23,329 nucleotides of DNA from a virus: IMG/VR virus record IMGVR_UViG_3300028394_000320, positions 1-23,329 of that record; one strand, written 5' to 3'. The position numbers were made by a program, and so were the translations under genes. The notes below the pieces were generated by a model. That model searched no databases, was not told where the DNA came from, and saw nothing but the letters and a program-made list of their open reading frames with translations. Below are positions 1-6,376 of this stretch, piece by piece. Within the stretch, counting starts at the first letter, position 1, and each line of letters begins with the position of its first letter.

Positions 1-267
1 GTCAAGGTCAGCACTTGCTTCGGCAATCAACTTGCGAATCGTGTGAGGGTCGCTCGAACCATAAGCCAAGCCAATCTGTCGAGCAGACTGCCCACCTATA
101 ATAGCGGAACGCACAGAGGCAACAACCTCAGCGTGAGCCTTGCGAGTAGCCTTCTCGATAAGTGCTTGTAGTTCCTTACGAGCAATCTGTGAGGCTTCAC
201 GCTCTCGCATACGAGCAATACGCACAGCCTCTAATAGTGCCTCATTATTGTTTAGTGTTCTAGCCAT
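1..267 (-). CDS. Helix-turn-helix-like DNA-binding protein, partial (3' end outside window)
   Basis: The frame runs 89 codons from an ATG at 267 and is still open at the left edge. GGAGAAACA just upstream is the ribosome site. Residues 1-50 are charged and look helical. Residues about 60-82 (containing SARQIGLAYG and then HTIRKLIAEA) have the spacing of a helix-turn-helix, as in resolvase-type or small phage DNA-binding proteins. It is the most downstream visible gene of the leftward operon. The HTH reading is inference from the pattern; target and role are unknown. Confidence 0.6.
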   Translation of the reverse strand, partial: MARTLNNNEALLEAVRIARMREREASQIARKELQALIEKATRKAHAEVVASVRSAIIGGQSARQIGLAYGSSDPHTIRKLIAEASADLD

Positions 268-275
268 TGTTTCTC

Positions 276-551
276 CTATTCTGAATAATAAGCATCATAC
301 CAGTCATCATCTCTGTCATCATCTTGGTCTGCGTAGTAGTCATCTTTGTCCTCAGAGAGCGAACTCTCTCGGTAAGTAGCACCACAGAACTCGCACTCGA
401 TAATGTATCTACCCCAGTCATCAGTCGCTGTGTTGCCAGCCTCGTTGGGCTTCTCGCACTCTTCGTTTTCGCAATCAAACTCATCATACGAAACATCACT
501 GGAATAAATCCCTGAGCCTCGCATAGAGCCTTCTGGATAGTTGCTAGACAT
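276..551 (-). CDS. Zinc-ribbon mini-protein with acidic tail (91 aa)
   Basis: The protein has two cysteine pairs, C27-x4-C32 and C53-x2-C56, which fit a zinc ribbon. After residue 66 the tail is almost only D, E, Y and S. The ATG at 551 is chosen because GGGAGGAG lies just before it. A longer frame back to 626 has no ribosome site and would cover the upstream gene. The start overlaps the previous gene by 8 bases. No specific family is recognised; binding of zinc is inference from the cysteines. Confidence 0.75.
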   Translation of the reverse strand: MSSNYPEGSMRGSGIYSSDVSYDEFDCENEECEKPNEAGNTATDDWGRYIIECEFCGATYRESSLSEDKDDYYADQDDDRDDDWYDAYYSE

Positions 552-717
552 CTTCGTTCTCCTCCCAGTAATCAACATCACCAAGGTCGCAACCTGCGAT
601 ACCCACATCAGTAATGTAATCGGCAATCTTCAATACTAACTCATTGTAGTCTAGTGGCGTGTCTGATGACACCTCGAACCCCATAGACATAGAGCCTGAG
701 TAATAGTGCTTAGTCAT
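544..717 (-). CDS. Small acidic protein of unknown function (57 aa)
   Basis: The frame starts at an ATG that shares one base with the stop of the upstream gene (TAATG) and is preceded by GGAGG. It ends with an 8-base overlap into the next gene. The protein starts MTKHYYSGSM, has one possible helix (NELVLKIADYITDVG), and ends acidic (YWEENEDV). The final GAG GAG codons also form the Shine-Dalgarno sequence of the next gene. No family is recognised. Confidence 0.7.
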   Translation of the reverse strand: MTKHYYSGSMSMGFEVSSDTPLDYNELVLKIADYITDVGIAGCDLGDVDYWEENEDV

Positions 718-1001
718 TATACTACCTCCTCTTCTGGAATGACTACAAAATCCATTCTTGGATTATTGTTTGGATAGTGGTCTTCAATCTTCTCGCCTTG
801 GAACGCTGTAATCCAGTATAGGATACGCTCGTCAAAGTCAATCCACTCAGGGTCATTATCCATAATCCCTTCGCTCATCTCGTGCCCTTGCTCCTCGGTA
901 TCAAGGAACGCAATGTTGGCAAGGAATGTCTTCTCAGGGTCTTCCTCATCAGTCCAGCGTAGTGTGTGTGTTTCTACTCTAATCGTGTTTATCAAGTTCA
1001 T
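717..1001 (-). CDS. Acidic phage protein of unknown function (94 aa)
   Basis: The start at 1001 has GAGGAGG eight bases upstream. The protein is rich in D, E, W and aromatic residues, with a beta-like N-terminus (MNLINTIRVETHTLRW) and a PEEEVV tail encoded by the next gene's ribosome site. It overlaps the upstream gene by 23 bases. The composition is that of a small cytoplasmic protein. No motif or family is recognised. Confidence 0.75.
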   Translation of the reverse strand: MNLINTIRVETHTLRWTDEEDPEKTFLANIAFLDTEEQGHEMSEGIMDNDPEWIDFDERILYWITAFQGEKIEDHYPNNNPRMDFVVIPEEEVV

Positions 1002-1110
1002 TTAGTGCCTCCTCTTCGCAATCATTACAAATGTCTTTACCATTGAAACTGGCGTTCCAATCCATAGTCTTAGCATCACACCAGATACAGGCTTCGGGTA
1101 ATACTACCAT
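979..1110 (-). CDS. Zinc-ribbon micro-protein (43 aa)
   Basis: This 43-residue protein has C8-x2-C11 and C28-x2-C31, a textbook four-cysteine zinc ribbon and little else. It starts at an ATG at 1110 joined to the upstream stop as TAATG, so translation is probably coupled. Its coding sequence contains the GAGGAGG ribosome site of the following gene (residues CEEEAL). The tight junctions on both sides and the paired cysteines support it as a real gene despite its size. Confidence 0.7.
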   Translation of the reverse strand: MVVLPEACIWCDAKTMDWNASFNGKDICNDCEEEALNELDKHD

Positions 1111-1454
1111 TAGTGAATCTCAACCTTCTTAGTTGTGTAGTAAGGCAGTGAGCGAACCCATACCTTTATCATAAATGGGGAATCACCTTCAAGCAAGTAG
1201 TTTGTAGTATCCCAGTAATCGTGGTCTTCCCAGTCTTGGTCTTCCCAGTCTTCGCTATCCAATAAGTAAGCAATAATGTTCCAGTGCTCCTTATCCATTG
1301 GTATAGGCAGGGTAATGGATTCGCTAGTATTAGTAGCGTAGTTTCCTTCCTTATCTTCTTGTAGTTGATAAGCAGTCAGCGATAGCACGCCATCACCAGC
1401 ACAATAAATGTTTATGTCATACAGGTCAATCTGATTCATCTGCTCTTTATACAT
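1110..1454 (-). CDS. Acidic protein with tandem EDWEDQDWEDHD repeat (114 aa)
   Basis: The N-terminal half is beta-like (DLYDINIYCAGDGVLSLTAY). Residues around 75-92 hold a short D/E/W tandem repeat, visible in DNA as two copies of a unit containing CTTCCCAGTCTTGGT at about 1223-1253. The start at 1454 is preceded by AGAGGAAG and overlaps the upstream gene by 8 bases. A second ATG six codons later is possible. No family is recognised. Confidence 0.75.
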   Translation of the reverse strand: MYKEQMNQIDLYDINIYCAGDGVLSLTAYQLQEDKEGNYATNTSESITLPIPMDKEHWNIIAYLLDSEDWEDQDWEDHDYWDTTNYLLEGDSPFMIKVWVRSLPYYTTKKVEIH

Positions 1455-1749
1455 TTGCTTCCTCTTCCTCCACAGGATACATCATTTCCCACGAGTTGTC
1501 AAAATCAGAATACAATCGTATTTCAAAGTTATTCTCAGCATAGATAGACAACTCGAAGAACTCGTTGTAATCGTTGTATCCTAGCAGATACATTGCCCCC
1601 ATACGATTCGGGTGAAGGCTCGTGTGCCACACAAAGTCATCTGTTCGGTGTCGCATAAGTTCGCTACTTGCTTCATCACCGATAATCTTCTCAGCCTTCT
1701 CAATGATTCCCAGAACGAACTCAGGCGTTTTTACTTCAATAAAGTCCAT
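1447..1749 (-). CDS. Phage protein of unknown function (100 aa)
   Basis: The ATG at 1749 is chosen because GAGGAGGAAA lies directly upstream and it forms a TAATG junction with the previous gene. An upstream in-frame start would run through that gene. The sequence alternates a helical segment (GIIEKAEKIIGDEASSELMRH) with beta-like stretches (MGAMYLLGYN, FEIRLYSDF), suggesting a small alpha/beta fold. It ends EEEEANV. Function is unknown. Confidence 0.75.
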   Translation of the reverse strand: MDFIEVKTPEFVLGIIEKAEKIIGDEASSELMRHRTDDFVWHTSLHPNRMGAMYLLGYNDYNEFFELSIYAENNFEIRLYSDFDNSWEMMYPVEEEEANV

Positions 1750-1922
1750 TAGTTTTCCTCCTCTAATACGAAATAAGTTTCCCAGTCGCACAAGTCCCAA
1801 CTGAGTTTAGTATCTACCATACCAAGTTCATCAAGTAATCCGTTTATCTGCTCATCAACTCCGTCTGTATCCTCCGCCTCCACATAGGTAGTGAAAGATA
1901 CAACCACTCTGTGTAGTCCCAT
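1749..1922 (-). CDS. Small strand-helix protein, DpnD/PcfM-like pattern (57 aa)
   Basis: The layout is a beta strand (HRVVVSFTTYVEAEDT), then a helix (GVDEQINGLLDELG), then a second strand (WETYFVLEEEN). This is the same order as in four other small genes of this operon, which resemble DpnD/PcfM-type proteins. Membership is weaker here because the usual EVEAD motif is only partly present. GGAGGAAG precedes the ATG at 1922, and both junctions are TAATG. Confidence 0.65.
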   Translation of the reverse strand: MGLHRVVVSFTTYVEAEDTDGVDEQINGLLDELGMVDTKLSWDLCDWETYFVLEEEN

Positions 1923-2122
1923 TAGTCTTCCTCCTCATAACACTCAGCACAACCATAACCCTCTACGAAATCGTAGATTCCTTTGTCTTCTTCTTCTAGC
2001 CAATCAACTGCCTCTGGGTCTGTGAATACTGAAATCCTATCAACAAATCTACCAGAACCAAACGAGGTGTCTTGATTACACCAGACACACTGGTTGCCAG
2101 CATCTAGAATCAAATCAGGCAT
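1922..2122 (-). CDS. Zinc-ribbon mini-protein (66 aa)
   Basis: C12-x2-C15 (CVWC) near the N-terminus and C58-x2-C61 (CAEC) near the C-terminus frame a 42-residue acidic middle. This is a probable zinc ribbon with a long loop. The first pair resembles the CIWC of the 43-residue gene at 979-1110. The ATG at 2122 is chosen for its GAGGAGGAAGA ribosome site; a longer frame to 2185 lacks one. It ends YEEED. Function is unknown. Confidence 0.75.
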   Translation of the reverse strand: MPDLILDAGNQCVWCNQDTSFGSGRFVDRISVFTDPEAVDWLEEEDKGIYDFVEGYGCAECYEEED

Positions 2123-2291
2123 TGTCTTCCTCCTCGATAATCTCAAACTCCCACGCACCATTGGTTTCGTAGTCCTCAAAGTCATCTGAAATCCAGTCGT
2201 CTAGTTCTGCGAACGCTCCAACCTCGTCTTCTGCCTCTACTTCAACTTCATACCAGATAGTTCTCTTTGCTTCAATCTTGAACTTAGCCAT
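2115..2291 (-). CDS. DpnD/PcfM-like small acidic protein, paralogue 1 (58 aa)
   Basis: The N-terminus MAKFKIEAKRTIWYEVEVEA, then a helix of acidic residues (DEVGAFAELDDWI) and a C-terminal strand (AWEFEIIEEEDNA), matches the small DpnD/PcfM-type pattern (strand, EVEAD/E motif, helix, strand). It is closest to the gene at 3557-3763, which shares the IWYE-EVEA core. The start at 2291 follows GAGGAGGAAA, and the gene overlaps both neighbours by 8 bases. The biochemical role of this family in phages is not known. Confidence 0.75.
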   Translation of the reverse strand: MAKFKIEAKRTIWYEVEVEAEDEVGAFAELDDWISDDFEDYETNGAWEFEIIEEEDNA

Positions 2292-2448
2292 TTGTTTCCT
2301 CCTCATAACTTGTAGAGCCGTCTATGTATTCGTAATCTGATAGCGTGATACCAGTGAGCAGTTCATTTCGCCAGTCCTCCTGTGCTTGCTCAATCGTATC
2401 AGCCTCAACTAAATACCTGTCTGTCTGTGTAATAATAAACTTAGCCAT
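2284..2448 (-). CDS. DpnD/PcfM-like small acidic protein, paralogue 2 (54 aa)
   Basis: It begins MAKFIITQTDRYLVEADTIE, followed by a helix (EQAQEDWRNELL) and a short strand (SDYEYIDG). The order strand-VEAD-helix-strand is that of its neighbour at 2115-2291, so the two are likely tandem duplicates that have diverged. AGGAGGAAACAA precedes the ATG at 2448. The last codons (YEEETNG) double as the ribosome site of the next gene. Confidence 0.7.
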   Translation of the reverse strand: MAKFIITQTDRYLVEADTIEQAQEDWRNELLTGITLSDYEYIDGSTSYEEETNG

Positions 2449-2460
2449 TTGTTTCCTCCT

Positions 2461-2931
2461 TTACCAACTTGACCTATAATAGAAATCATAGCACGAAAGT
2501 TTGTCGTTGTCAAGTATCTTACGCAACATCTTTCGGGTATAAGCAATCTGCTCGAAATACCATTCGTTATACTCACTCACGGCATAGTGGTCATCAGTAA
2601 TCGGTAGCAACTCTTTCGCTAGGCGAGGTGTATCCATAATCTGCCCACAAATCAAGTGTAGTGCTTCCAACTCTACCCTGCCAACATAGTAAGCCTTACA
2701 ATCATCTACGCCTTCTTGTAGATTCTGAACGAACCAGTCGTGAATCTGGTGAGCCTTACGCCAATAACCAACTGGCACTTCTACTGAAATGCTCGGTGAA
2801 TCTTGGTCAAGGTCATCATCAGTCAATCCAAGTGCTTCGGCAATGCTGTGAAACGCTTGCTTATCTTCCTGCTTACTGAATGTCCAGTTCGACACATACT
2901 TGCGTGCTTCTAGGTATTGGTCTAGTCCCAT
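2461..2931 (-). CDS. Conserved phage protein with MGLDxYL-RKYV N-terminus (156 aa)
   Basis: The start MGLDQYLEARKYVSNW is a signature I recognise from uncharacterised proteins in many phages and prophages. The rest is mixed alpha/beta with aromatic and histidine residues (YWRKAHQIHDWFVQN, DDCKAYYVGR) and a helical C-terminus. It is larger than its neighbours and slightly more basic. AGAGGAG lies about 11 bases before the ATG at 2931. It overlaps the upstream gene by 10 bases. The family's function is not established. Confidence 0.8.
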   Translation of the reverse strand: MGLDQYLEARKYVSNWTFSKQEDKQAFHSIAEALGLTDDDLDQDSPSISVEVPVGYWRKAHQIHDWFVQNLQEGVDDCKAYYVGRVELEALHLICGQIMDTPRLAKELLPITDDHYAVSEYNEWYFEQIAYTRKMLRKILDNDKLSCYDFYYRSSW

Positions 2932-3113
2932 TGGTTTTCACACTCCTCTTCTTCTGTAATCTCAACCTGTGAATAAGTCGCCTCTAAGTCCCAGCCGTAT
3001 TCGTCTGCGATTCTAGCCAAGGCGTTTGCTTCTGCCTCTTCTTCATTGTCAGCAGATACATTCGTAATAAGATTATAGTAATCACCGATAAACTCAACAT
3101 TATAACAACTCAT
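2922..3113 (-). CDS. DpnD/PcfM-like small acidic protein, paralogue 3 (63 aa)
   Basis: The protein reads as a strand (CYNVEFIGDYYNLITNVSAD), a helix (NEEEAEANALARIADEYG), then a final strand (YSQVEITEEEE). That is the EA-rich helix after V-AD seen in the neighbouring paralogues. The ATG at 3113 shares a base with the upstream stop (TGATG) and its own ribosome site is weak, so translation is probably coupled. Function is unknown. Confidence 0.7.
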   Translation of the reverse strand: MSCYNVEFIGDYYNLITNVSADNEEEAEANALARIADEYGWDLEATYSQVEITEEEECENQWD

Positions 3114-3313
3114 CAGTAGCCTCGAATCTCTTTTAGCACTTCGATAATGTCAGTCAAGTTCTCTTCCTTGATAGTCATTAGGTCTTCGGTGTCGAATCCG
3201 TCAGGGTAAACTAACTGAACATAAACCTCGCCAGCCTCAGTTGCGTGTGTAAATCTTAGTCGCTCGTATCCTCGTGGAATGTCAAACTCCACTATCTTTC
3301 GCTTGCTATACAT
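3113..3313 (-). CDS. Small phage protein of unknown function (66 aa)
   Basis: It starts MYSKRKIVEFDIPRGYERLR and contains beta-like segments (EVYVQLVYPDGF) followed by a C-terminal helix (NLTDIIEVLKEIRGY). GAGGAGGAAA lies upstream of the ATG at 3313, inside the last codons of the previous gene, which it overlaps by 8 bases. It is less acidic than most neighbours. No family is recognised. Confidence 0.75.
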   Translation of the reverse strand: MYSKRKIVEFDIPRGYERLRFTHATEAGEVYVQLVYPDGFDTEDLMTIKEENLTDIIEVLKEIRGY

Positions 3314-3560
3314 TTGTTTCCTCCTCTTCTAGTAGTTCTTCCACGATAGCACAGATTACTCTGTTTGTCAAGGCAACACCTTCATCAAGTGAATAGTCTG
3401 CCTGTTCGACAACCCGTTCCCAAATGTCCTCTTTATCGGCACTCTCTGGCACAAGGTCGTCAATGTCTGTAATGCTCCAATAGGTATACATCAGCACATC
3501 ATCAGGGTTATAGTTGTTTTGAATCTCCTTGATAAGTTCAACCGCTGTCTTCACGCTCAC
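3306..3560 (-). CDS. Small acidic protein, paralogue of the gene at 4640 (84 aa)
   Basis: Translation most likely starts at GTG (3558-3560), which overlaps the upstream stop as GTGA; no ATG is available at that junction. The pattern ELIKEIQNNYNPDDVLMY, then an IW-R-VEQADYSLDEGV block, matches the protein at 4640-4867 (KLIELLQGYDEDEKLVY, then W-L-GEQLDYELDEAI). The two are therefore paralogues about 1.3 kb apart. It ends EEEETNV, encoding the next ribosome site. Related small proteins occur in other phages; function is unknown. Confidence 0.75.
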   Translation of the reverse strand: MSVKTAVELIKEIQNNYNPDDVLMYTYWSITDIDDLVPESADKEDIWERVVEQADYSLDEGVALTNRVICAIVEELLEEEETNV

Positions 3561-3763
3561 TTGTATTCAATCCAATCGTATCCCTCTGAATCATCTTGGT
3601 CAAGGTCTAGGTAATAGAACTTGTCCTGAAACTCCGTAGTGTCATACAACTGCTCCCAGTCGCCACTCTCCTGTGCCTTGTCAATCGCTTCATCAGGGGA
3701 ATCTGCTTCTACTTCGGTTTCATACCAAATCTCAGCCATTTGCTGAACTTTATAGGTTGCCAT
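3557..3763 (-). CDS. DpnD/PcfM-like small acidic protein, paralogue 4 (68 aa)
   Basis: This is the clearest member of the local family: MATYKVQQMAEIWYETEVEA, then DSPDEAIDKAQESGDW (helix), then beta-like FYYLDLDQ. The EVEADSPDEAIDKA core is typical of DpnD/PcfM-like proteins. The ATG at 3763 is chosen for GGAGAGAAGT directly upstream; four extra upstream residues are possible but lack support. It overlaps the downstream gene by a GTGA junction and the upstream gene by 14 bases. Confidence 0.75.
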   Translation of the reverse strand: MATYKVQQMAEIWYETEVEADSPDEAIDKAQESGDWEQLYDTTEFQDKFYYLDLDQDDSEGYDWIEYK

Positions 3764-3932
3764 ACTTCTCTCCAATCTCTAACGCTAAGTCCCACTTGTC
3801 ATTGTCATTTGCTTCTTCTAGGTCGAGAAAGTCTTCCTCGCTCCACTTGCTCGTATCAACTAGCAATACGCTGTCAGTTCCGTAAGTCCCGTCTGGTGAA
3901 ATCCAGAGGTCGTGGTGAATACTACTCGACAT
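3750..3932 (-). CDS. Small phage protein of unknown function (60 aa)
   Basis: The start is placed at the ATG at 3932, with GGAG 11 bases upstream. This gives MSSSIHHDLWISPDGTYGTD at the N-terminus, followed by an acidic helix (WSEEDFLDLEEANDNDKW). It overlaps the upstream gene by 11 bases and the downstream gene by 14. The N-terminal WISPDGTYG-DSVLLVDTS pattern is seen in other small phage proteins, but I cannot name a family. Confidence 0.65.
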   Translation of the reverse strand: MSSSIHHDLWISPDGTYGTDSVLLVDTSKWSEEDFLDLEEANDNDKWDLALEIGEKYGNL

Positions 3933-4116
3933 CACTAAACTCCACTTCACTGAAATCAAACACGCCGTTGCTTCTCAGCAAGTCCTGTAAATCGTGAAAG
4001 GCATACTCTTCTACTTCCTCGGCGAAATCGTCTTCGGGAATCTCTCTGCCCGTCATAAATCTTAGGCTCTCCAAATCGTAGTCTAGCACAATCGTAATCT
4101 TTGCTTTCTTATTCAT
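3922..4116 (-). CDS. Small phage protein, conserved type (64 aa)
   Basis: Two adjacent ATG codons (4119 and 4116) follow GAAGGGACTT. The second is preferred because its spacing from AAGGGA is about seven bases. The protein opens with a beta strand (KKAKITIVLDYDLE), continues with a long acidic helix (DDFAEEVEEYAFHDLQDLL) and ends acidic. This resembles a common class of uncharacterised phage proteins with a KxKVTV strand and a helix of EE and QL pairs. It overlaps the upstream gene by 8 bases. Confidence 0.7.
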   Translation of the reverse strand: MNKKAKITIVLDYDLESLRFMTGREIPEDDFAEEVEEYAFHDLQDLLRSNGVFDFSEVEFSDVE

Positions 4117-4300
4117 CATAAGTCCCTTCGTTGTAGTCTTGGATAATGAGTTCCAGCAACTCGTCAATGTAGTTCTCTGCTCTGCCAACAATGTCGTCAG
4201 CAATCGCTTCCCACTGGCTATCGGTGATAGTATCACCTGTCCAATGCTCGAACTCTTCCTTTGTAATCTCTTGAATCTTTGCTACTGCTACCTTTGCCAT
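4109..4300 (-). CDS. Small helical acidic protein (63 aa), first gene after an internal promoter
   Basis: The protein is almost entirely helical by pattern (ITKEEFEHWTGDTITDSQWE, then ELLELIIQDYNEG). GAGAGGAGAAC precedes the ATG at 4300. A strong promoter (4326-4354) lies directly upstream with a leader of about 20 bases, so this gene heads its own transcription unit running to the left edge. No family is recognised; similar small W-x-D helical proteins are common in phages. Confidence 0.75.
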   Translation of the reverse strand: MAKVAVAKIQEITKEEFEHWTGDTITDSQWEAIADDIVGRAENYIDELLELIIQDYNEGTYDE

Positions 4301-4325
4301 TTTGTTCTCCTCTCGTTGTATTTAT

Positions 4326-4354
4326 AACCTAGCACAAGTCTAGTTGTTTGTCAA
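4326..4354 (-). promoter_or_regulatory. Sigma70-type early promoter P1
   Basis: On the minus strand: TTGACA, 17-base spacer ending in TGC, then TAGGTT. The -35 box overlaps the end of the upstream gene (stop at 4340). Its start point would lie about 20 bases before the ATG at 4300. Confidence 0.7.
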
Positions 4355-4639
4355 GTCAATCTCAATCTTTGTTATCATTCCGTTATCTATGGTCGCATAC
4401 ACGGGGAACACGCCATCTCCACCAGTTGAAACTGCTACTGCCACACCAGCCGAATGTTCGTTGTATAGCACGCCTCCTCTTCGGCTCGATAGAGTTGCCT
4501 CGCACGCTCCTGAGTAAGAATAACTATAAATACTATTGTCGCCGTAATCGTCATTTATGAAACTTCCTAGACTGGCAGGGTCGCCAATCATAACTTGCCC
4601 TGAATCAACACCAAAGTTGCCGATAAATACTCGCTCCAT
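4340..4639 (-). CDS. DUF4241-like phage protein (99 aa)
   Basis: The sequence carries the hallmarks of the DUF4241-like family: GVDSGQVMIGDPASL near the N-terminus, YSGACEAT in the middle, AGVAVAVSTGGDGVFPVY, then an I-I-I-DL ending. The family is common in phages and bacteria and has no agreed function. GGAGGA lies before the ATG at 4639, which abuts the stop of the preceding gene. It is the last gene before promoter P1, whose -35 box sits in its stop region. Confidence 0.75.
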   Translation of the reverse strand: MERVFIGNFGVDSGQVMIGDPASLGSFINDDYGDNSIYSYSYSGACEATLSSRRGGVLYNEHSAGVAVAVSTGGDGVFPVYATIDNGMITKIEIDLTNN

Positions 4640-4867
4640 TTAGTCCTCCTTTGTTTCGGCAGACTTCTGGTCAAACCAGAAATCAAGTTCAACAATCGCT
4701 TCGTCTAGTTCGTAGTCTAGTTGCTCACCGATTAGTTCCCACTCTTTCACGCTCATTGGTCGTTCCAGAATCTCGGCTACTGCTTCTCGGTCAATCACAC
4801 GATAGACAAGTTTCTCGTCTTCGTCATAACCTTGTAGTAGTTCAATCAGTTTCTTTATTGTAATCAT
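4640..4867 (-). CDS. Small acidic protein, paralogue of the gene at 3306 (75 aa)
   Basis: The protein reads MITIKKLIELLQGYDEDEKL, then a WELIGEQLDYELDEAI block. It aligns by eye over most of its length with the protein at 3306-3560. GGAGAGC precedes the ATG at 4867, and the TAATG junction couples it to the upstream gene. The pattern suggests an early helix, a short strand (KLVYRVID) and a second long helix. Function is unknown. Confidence 0.75.
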   Translation of the reverse strand: MITIKKLIELLQGYDEDEKLVYRVIDREAVAEILERPMSVKEWELIGEQLDYELDEAIVELDFWFDQKSAETKED

Positions 4868-5046
4868 TAGTTGCTCTCCTTTGTCTTCTTGATTAGTAGT
4901 GTCTGGTAGATTACGCTCGGCTCATCTGAATCCCAGTCCAGATAGAATCCTCTCAGCGTTCTCTTGTTCTTTGCCGAAACAATCTCAACAAACGGCTCGT
5001 GCCTATTGCTCGCTGTTCGCACAACTATGTATCTGTTCAATCTCAT
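4867..5046 (-). CDS. Small basic protein of unknown function (59 aa)
   Basis: The ATG at 5046 follows GAGGTAG and overlaps the upstream stop as ATGA. The protein is beta-like and basic (MRLNRYIVVRTASNRHEP, SAKNKRTLRGFYLDW), unlike its acidic neighbours, and ends with a KK tract. This could suit nucleic-acid binding, but no motif supports that. An alternative ATG five codons earlier lacks a ribosome site. Confidence 0.65.
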   Translation of the reverse strand: MRLNRYIVVRTASNRHEPFVEIVSAKNKRTLRGFYLDWDSDEPSVIYQTLLIKKTKESN

Positions 5047-5162
5047 TTTGCTACCTCGCAATCTCTATAAGTTATCTTGAAACAATCTTCGCACTCGGTT
5101 GCGAAACACTCTTCAAAGTGCTTTTCGCAATCTCGCCACATCTCGCTATCGTGAAGACACAT
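5043..5162 (-). CDS. Cysteine-rich micro-protein (39 aa)
   Basis: The 39 residues include six cysteines (2, 12, 19, 24, 27, 35) and two histidines, with C24-x2-C27 (CEDC) at the centre. Metal binding is plausible. The ATG at 5162 shares a base with the upstream stop (TGATG) and GGAAGACG lies before it. The longer frame to 5282 would sit inside the preceding gene. It is kept because junctions on both sides are tight and cysteine density is high. Confidence 0.55.
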   Translation of the reverse strand: MCLHDSEMWRDCEKHFEECFATECEDCFKITYRDCEVAK

Positions 5163-6127
5163 CAGCGAATCGTCTTCCACACGAATGTCGGCTCGCTCCA
5201 ACCACGCTTGGATAGAACTAGGTGAGTAGTTCGTGCCAAGGTGTAGCCTATGTTGTTCCAAGACAAGTCGTCTAGAACCCACTTCGGCAGTCTTGCCACA
5301 TCTTCGGCGTAGTGCTTCTGGGCAAAGTCCTCTCGGTCTTTGAACTCGCCAACGAATCGTGCCTTCTCCATAGATAGAATGTTGCTAGGGTCGCTAACAT
5401 CACTCTCGCTTAGGCTCATCTGGTTAGAGAACTCGCCGTCTAGCCACATCAGGAATCGCTCCTTGGTGTCGAACTCAGGCAAGGCTTCGATAAAGCGTGC
5501 CTTCAAATCGGCTTGCTCTTCGCTCTTAGCCTTTCGAATCGCTCGTTGCTTGTCGGCTTCAATCTGGTCGTCAATCTCAGTTCGCTTGGCACTAAACTGA
5601 GCCTCGAACCAATCATCAGTATAACCACTACTAGCCTTGCTCCAAAATCTGTCAATAAAGTTGCCAAACCTGTAAGAATACTCGAACATCTCGTTGTAAG
5701 TAAGTTTATACTTATCCAGCCAAGTGTTGATTAGCCACGCTTGCTCCTCGTCAGTTCGGTGAGGCACGGATAGTTTAGGCTTCACCTTGACACAAGACCA
5801 GTCGCTCTTATCCCAGTCCAGCACAATCCCGTGTTCTGTGAAGATAGCAACAACCTTGTCTTTCAAGTCGTCTGTGAGGTTAGAATGGTTTAGATAAATA
5901 CCACCAACATAGTTGCCCTCGGTGTCATAAACATAGTCGCCACTAAGACTAATGCGGTTGCCCTGCCCACCATAGTGCCAGAGAATCGGCTCTGTCGGGT
6001 TGTCGAACTTGTCGCTCCCAATACACGAACGGCAACAACCTTGAACATTGCGGTGAATCTTTATCCCAGCCTTGCGTAGTGCCTTGCTTGCCTCTGTGTA
6101 GCGTGCTTCGAATGTTTGGTAATCCAT
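5162..6127 (-). CDS. Two-part protein with ArdA-like C-terminal domain (321 aa)
   Basis: This is the largest left-arm protein. Residues about 15-115 (ALRKAGIKIHRNVQGCCRSC, then GIVLDWD) look like a small domain found in DUF6891-type proteins; that match is tentative. Residues about 205-300 resemble ArdA antirestriction proteins: FIEALPEFDTKERF-MWLDGEF, then RFVGEFKDREDFAQ-HYAEDV, then LDDLSWNNIGYTL. ArdA proteins mimic DNA and inhibit type I restriction enzymes. A central segment (about 175-210) is highly charged and helical. TAATG joins it to the upstream gene. Antirestriction activity is inference. Confidence 0.65.
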   Translation of the reverse strand: MDYQTFEARYTEASKALRKAGIKIHRNVQGCCRSCIGSDKFDNPTEPILWHYGGQGNRISLSGDYVYDTEGNYVGGIYLNHSNLTDDLKDKVVAIFTEHGIVLDWDKSDWSCVKVKPKLSVPHRTDEEQAWLINTWLDKYKLTYNEMFEYSYRFGNFIDRFWSKASSGYTDDWFEAQFSAKRTEIDDQIEADKQRAIRKAKSEEQADLKARFIEALPEFDTKERFLMWLDGEFSNQMSLSESDVSDPSNILSMEKARFVGEFKDREDFAQKHYAEDVARLPKWVLDDLSWNNIGYTLARTTHLVLSKRGWSEPTFVWKTIR

Positions 6128-6294
6128 TAGTTTGCCTCCTCGTAAGTGTCGGTGTCGCCTAATACTACTCTCAATACTGCCAGTTTGTCAAGTCGCTCGA
6201 ACGGCAGGTGAATCAGTGCCTCAGCAATCTTGTTGCGTGCCGTTAGGTTGCCAATCTTCTCGCTTGAATCCATTAGTTCTTTCGTTGTAGTCAT
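6127..6294 (-). CDS. Small helical protein, first gene of the P2 transcription unit (55 aa)
   Basis: AGGAGGATTTACA precedes the ATG at 6294, and promoter P2 lies 30-60 bases upstream. The protein (MTTTKELMDSSEKIGNLTAR, then NKIAEALIHLPFERLDKLAV) is predicted to be two helices with a short acidic tail (YEEAN). It is co-transcribed with the ArdA-like gene that follows. No family is recognised. Confidence 0.7.
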   Translation of the reverse strand: MTTTKELMDSSEKIGNLTARNKIAEALIHLPFERLDKLAVLRVVLGDTDTYEEAN

Positions 6295-6324
6295 TGTAAA
6301 TCCTCCTTTGTCGTTGTTAGTAAA

Positions 6325-6353
6325 ACACTAGCATAGTTTGTTTCGTTTGTCAA
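6325..6353 (-). promoter_or_regulatory. Sigma70-type early promoter P2
   Basis: On the minus strand: TTGACA, 17-base spacer ending in TGC, then TAGTGT. It drives the unit starting at 6294. A CGTTAT-N5-CGTTATAA box lies just upstream of the -35 element, overlapping the end of the gene at 6363. Confidence 0.7.
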
Positions 6354-6357
6354 GTGC

Positions 6358-6376
6358 CGTTATCAAATCGTTATAA
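6358..6376. promoter_or_regulatory. Operator-like box next to P2
   Basis: CGTTATCAAATCGTTATAA: two CGTTAT units 11 bases apart, centre to centre. The same 19 bases recur at 9045-9063, and a close variant is at 10568-10588. Every copy is immediately upstream of a TTGACA promoter. Confidence 0.5.
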
